From contig JADJOI010000003.1 in assembly GCA_016713875.1 (NCBI GenBank), positions 3,348,001 through 3,412,000 on the forward strand: DNA of 64,000 nucleotides, written 5' to 3'. Within the stretch, counting starts at the first letter, position 1. Every line of letters starts with the position of its first letter. The translations under genes were made by a program, and so were the position numbers. The DNA comes from Flavobacteriales bacterium (GTDB lineage Bacteria; Bacteroidota; Bacteroidia; Flavobacteriales_F; PHOS-HE28). Shown here piece after piece: positions 62,004-64,000 of this stretch. The notes below the pieces were generated by a model. It ran no database searches. It was not told the DNA's origin and worked only from the letters and a program-made list of their open reading frames with translations.

Positions 62004-62516
62004 ATGGATGCGCACAAGGGAATGCGGCCGCAGGATGTGGCGGTGCTGTTGAAGATCGTGGCCTTGGACAACGGCGATTGGCGTGGCATCGACCTGGCGC
62101 AAGCACTCCGGCTGAGTCCAGCAGAGGTGAGCAACTCATTGAAGCGCTCGGCCATGGCGGGATTGGTGGACGGCACCAAACGTCGTGTGGCGCGGGCCGC
62201 ACTCCTGGAGTTCCTGAAGCACGGCCTGCCCTACGTGTTCCCGGTACGCCCCGGCGGCGTGGTGCGTGGCGTACCCACGGCGCACGCGGCAGCGCCCTTG
62301 CGCACGAAATTCCTGGCGGACGAAGCCTACGTGTGGCCCTATGCCAAGGGCGACCAAAGGGGGCAGGCCATCGCGCCGCTTTATCCCGGTGCCGCCGCCG
62401 CCGCGCTGGCCGATCCTGCCTTGCACGAATTGCTCGCGTTGGCCGATGCGTTACGCACCGGCCGCACCCGCGAGCGCGCCGAAGCGGAGAAGGAACTCGC
62501 CAAGCGCCTGAAGTGA
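62004..62516 (+). CDS. Winged-helix transcriptional regulator
   Basis: 170 aa. N-terminal HTH/winged helix: RPQDVAVLLKIVALDNGDWR, DLAQALRLSPAEVSNSLKRS and GLVDGTKRRVARAAL. The C-terminal half (FPVRPGGVVRGVPTAHAAAP, VWPYAKGDQRGQAI) is a conserved extension seen in a family that is usually encoded just upstream of a nucleotidyltransferase-like gene. It probably controls itself via the palindrome at 61985. Its stop overlaps the ATG of the truncated partner gene (TGATG). Ligand and target unknown. Confidence 0.8.
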   Translation: MDAHKGMRPQDVAVLLKIVALDNGDWRGIDLAQALRLSPAEVSNSLKRSAMAGLVDGTKRRVARAALLEFLKHGLPYVFPVRPGGVVRGVPTAHAAAPLRTKFLADEAYVWPYAKGDQRGQAIAPLYPGAAAAALADPALHELLALADALRTGRTRERAEAEKELAKRLK

Positions 62517-62566
62517 TGCGCGACGCGGTGAACATCCAGACCGTGCAGTTCGTGGCCGATGGTGTG
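62516..62566 (+). pseudogene. 5' stub of the regulator's partner gene (AbiEii-like?)
   Basis: ATG 62516 opens MRDAVNIQTVQFVADGVSG, resembling the start of nucleotidyltransferase-like proteins encoded after this type of regulator. Similarity ends after about 15 codons, where the methyltransferase gene ends on the other strand; the open frame then runs on to 62644 antisense to it. The gene seems cut off by arrival of the methyltransferase segment. Identification from such a short stub is weak. Confidence 0.4.
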
Positions 62567-63736
62567 TCAGGCTTCCACAAAGCCGAATCCGCCACCACCT
62601 GCCCATCCTACTTCAGCAGAAATGCCGCCGGGTTCTCCTTGTGAAACCATCTTCAGCCGCTGGGCACAAATGGAAACAGCGTGCTCACCACATTCGATCC
62701 CGATGTAGCGGCGACCGGTCTTGTGGGCAACGGATGCCGTTGTTCCAGACCCGAGGTACGCATCAAGCACCAAGTCGCCAGGTTGTGTTGCGATTTGTAG
62801 GATGCGGTGGAGCAGCCTCTCTGGCTTGGGCGTATCGAACGGATGTCCGTCAGGAAAGAGCGACTTGATGTGCTTCTTGGCATCGGTCGTAGTTCCAGCC
62901 ACCTCGGCGGTCCACAAAGTGCTGGGAGCCATGCCGCGCTGAACATCCTTCAAGAATTTCTTTACGCGCGGCGCTCCATTGCCATCAGAGCCGAACCATA
63001 TGTTTCCCTGCTTAATCTCTTCCCGCATGCGCTTTTCATTGTAGGCCCAACAACGACCTTGAGGAAGAAAATGACGCTTCCCATTGGGAGCGACAACATC
63101 ATAGAATTGACTTGCCACAGCATGGCCCGCTTGCACATTCGCGGAGATCGACTGCCAAGGCCCTCGCGGATCATTGTCCGGGTTTTTGTAACGAGCAAGT
63201 ATCTCCTCTGAAAGCGGGAAGTCGCCACGGGTGCTATTGAAAAGAATGGGATCCTTGGCATATACAAGGACGTACTCGTGGTTGAATGAGAACACCCTTC
63301 GGTTCTCTCGCGTTTCCCGATGGTTCCAGACGATGGTCGCGACGAACTTATCACGACCGAACAACCGATCGCATGCGACCTTGAGGTAGTGCAAACCAAG
63401 GTCATCGATGCTGATCCACAACGAACCATCCTTGGTCAAGGTCCGAAAAAGAAGTGCCAGGCGTTCTTCCAGCTCCGCAAGCCAATCGTGATGCTTCGCC
63501 ACATCGGAGTAGTGCACAAAGTTCTCTTGGGTATTGTATGGCGGGTCTATGTACACACATCGCACCATCCCCTCAAGGGAGGGCATGAGAGCTTTCAGAA
63601 CATCCAAGTTGTCGCCTTGGATCAAGTAGTTCGAGTGATCACCCTTACCAACACCTAGCGCTTTGATCGTTCGGCCACGAGGTTTGGGAGTAGTGACAAG
63701 AACGTCGTTCGTCGGTGAATCGATGAGGAGTTGCAT
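62567..63736 (-). CDS. Site-specific DNA methyltransferase (type III Mod-like)
   Basis: 389 aa from ATG 63736 (MQLLIDSPTNDVLVTTPKPR); starts up to 63829 would overlap the divergent gene. Beta-class amino-methyltransferase order: catalytic motif IV DPPYN (VYIDPPYNTQENFVHYSD) precedes the SAM-binding motif I (LVLDAYLGSGTTASVAHKTG). The sequence around KALMPSLEGMVRCVYIDPPY fits type III Mod / adenine-specific families. It methylates N6-adenine or N4-cytosine at an unknown site. No restriction subunit is in the window; the second methyltransferase diverges from it. AT-richer than the core genes. Confidence 0.9.
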   Translation of the reverse strand: MQLLIDSPTNDVLVTTPKPRGRTIKALGVGKGDHSNYLIQGDNLDVLKALMPSLEGMVRCVYIDPPYNTQENFVHYSDVAKHHDWLAELEERLALLFRTLTKDGSLWISIDDLGLHYLKVACDRLFGRDKFVATIVWNHRETRENRRVFSFNHEYVLVYAKDPILFNSTRGDFPLSEEILARYKNPDNDPRGPWQSISANVQAGHAVASQFYDVVAPNGKRHFLPQGRCWAYNEKRMREEIKQGNIWFGSDGNGAPRVKKFLKDVQRGMAPSTLWTAEVAGTTTDAKKHIKSLFPDGHPFDTPKPERLLHRILQIATQPGDLVLDAYLGSGTTASVAHKTGRRYIGIECGEHAVSICAQRLKMVSQGEPGGISAEVGWAGGGGFGFVEA

Positions 63737-63807
63737 GGGGGCGATTGACGAGATTCTCGGAGTAGCTTCGCGAACAATGTAGAACCCTGGTCGGGGTTGC
63801 GAGCACG

Positions 63808-64000
63808 GTGGTGGAAACTTTCGAATCACAGGTCGATGTCAATTCGCCGGAGGCCCCCTCGGAGGTCTTCAGGCCGATTCATTACTTGGGCAGTAAGCTC
63901 CGGCTGCTCAATGAAATTGGCGACGCTGTCAATGAGGTAAGCTCGAAAGAAGCACTGGTCTGCGACTTGTTCTCGGGATCCGGTGTCGTGTCCTCTTTCC
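63808..64000 (+). CDS. D12-class DNA adenine methylase (partial, runs off window)
   Basis: The frame from GTG 63808 (VVETFESQVDVNSPEAPSEV) is open to the window end. FRPIHYLGSKLRLLNEI is the D12-class N-terminal motif (Y-x-G-x-K) and VCDLFSGSGVVSSF is the SAM-binding motif (DLFxGSG). Such enzymes methylate N6 of adenine. No ATG is available near the start, so GTG 63808 or 63811 is used. Divergent from the other methyltransferase, with about 70 bases between. A restriction enzyme or further system genes may follow beyond the window. Confidence 0.8.
   Translation, partial: MVETFESQVDVNSPEAPSEVFRPIHYLGSKLRLLNEIGDAVNEVSSKEALVCDLFSGSGVVSSF

Overview
The window looks like chromosome of a high-GC Bacteroidota bacterium, most likely an environmental Flavobacteriales lineage. 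The evidence is several giant type IX secretion system (T9SS) cargo proteins with type A or type B C-terminal sorting domains, three PorP/SprF-like outer-membrane proteins, a PorE-like OmpA protein, a large DUF2723 membrane protein, the dimeric-type glycyl-tRNA synthetase, and promoter-like boxes of the Bacteroidota form (TTG ... TAnnTTTG).

Layout. 1-4261 (minus strand): an S41 protease running off the left edge, dCMP deaminase, tRNA-Leu(CAA), a small secreted protein and glyS. 4569-28794 (plus): a T9SS surface-adhesin locus of three cargo/PorP pairs (335-aa cargo + PorP; 3125-aa SprB-repeat adhesin + PorP; about 2755-aa repeat adhesin + PorP), followed by a PorE-like OmpA protein and a secreted rhodanese. 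28770-32763 (minus): polysaccharide deacetylase and DUF2723 protein. 33009-35448: tRNA-Gln(TTG) with a duplicated 3' end and terminator, a DUF898 protein and an M48 protease. 35450-41211: aspS, whose 3' end has been replaced by an inserted island; the displaced old aspS tail lies 3.9 kb away. The island encodes an AAA-like ATPase, a 52-aa one-helix membrane protein and a second P-loop ATPase with near-identical TPR repeats. 41336-43439: a secreted protein, PPK2 and a small permease-like membrane protein. 43461-45093: wreckage around a frameshifted IS3-family element.

45092-61736 is the most unusual part. The functional hpd gene (4-hydroxyphenylpyruvate dioxygenase) lies at 60591-61736, and six extra partial copies of its 3' end, all in the same orientation, are strewn across the 15 kb downstream. 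They separate six blocks of unrelated accessory genes: an ATPase remnant; MBL hydrolase + Crp/Fnr; a DUF4345-like protein; a small membrane protein; TetR/cupin + cytochrome c + membrane protein + AraC; and three T9SS type A cargo proteins. Terminator hairpins of one family sit beside several copies. The same architecture is seen once at aspS and, in miniature, at tRNA-Gln. I interpret the three loci as repeated capture of foreign DNA at gene 3' ends, with the incoming DNA bringing its own version of that end. No integrase is visible in any of them.

The right edge (61985-64000) holds a winged-helix regulator with a palindromic operator, a truncated partner gene, and two divergent DNA adenine/cytosine methyltransferase genes, the second cut by the window end. 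Coordinates of real genes were chosen by protein family recognition; long antisense reading frames in GC-rich and repetitive genes were discarded.
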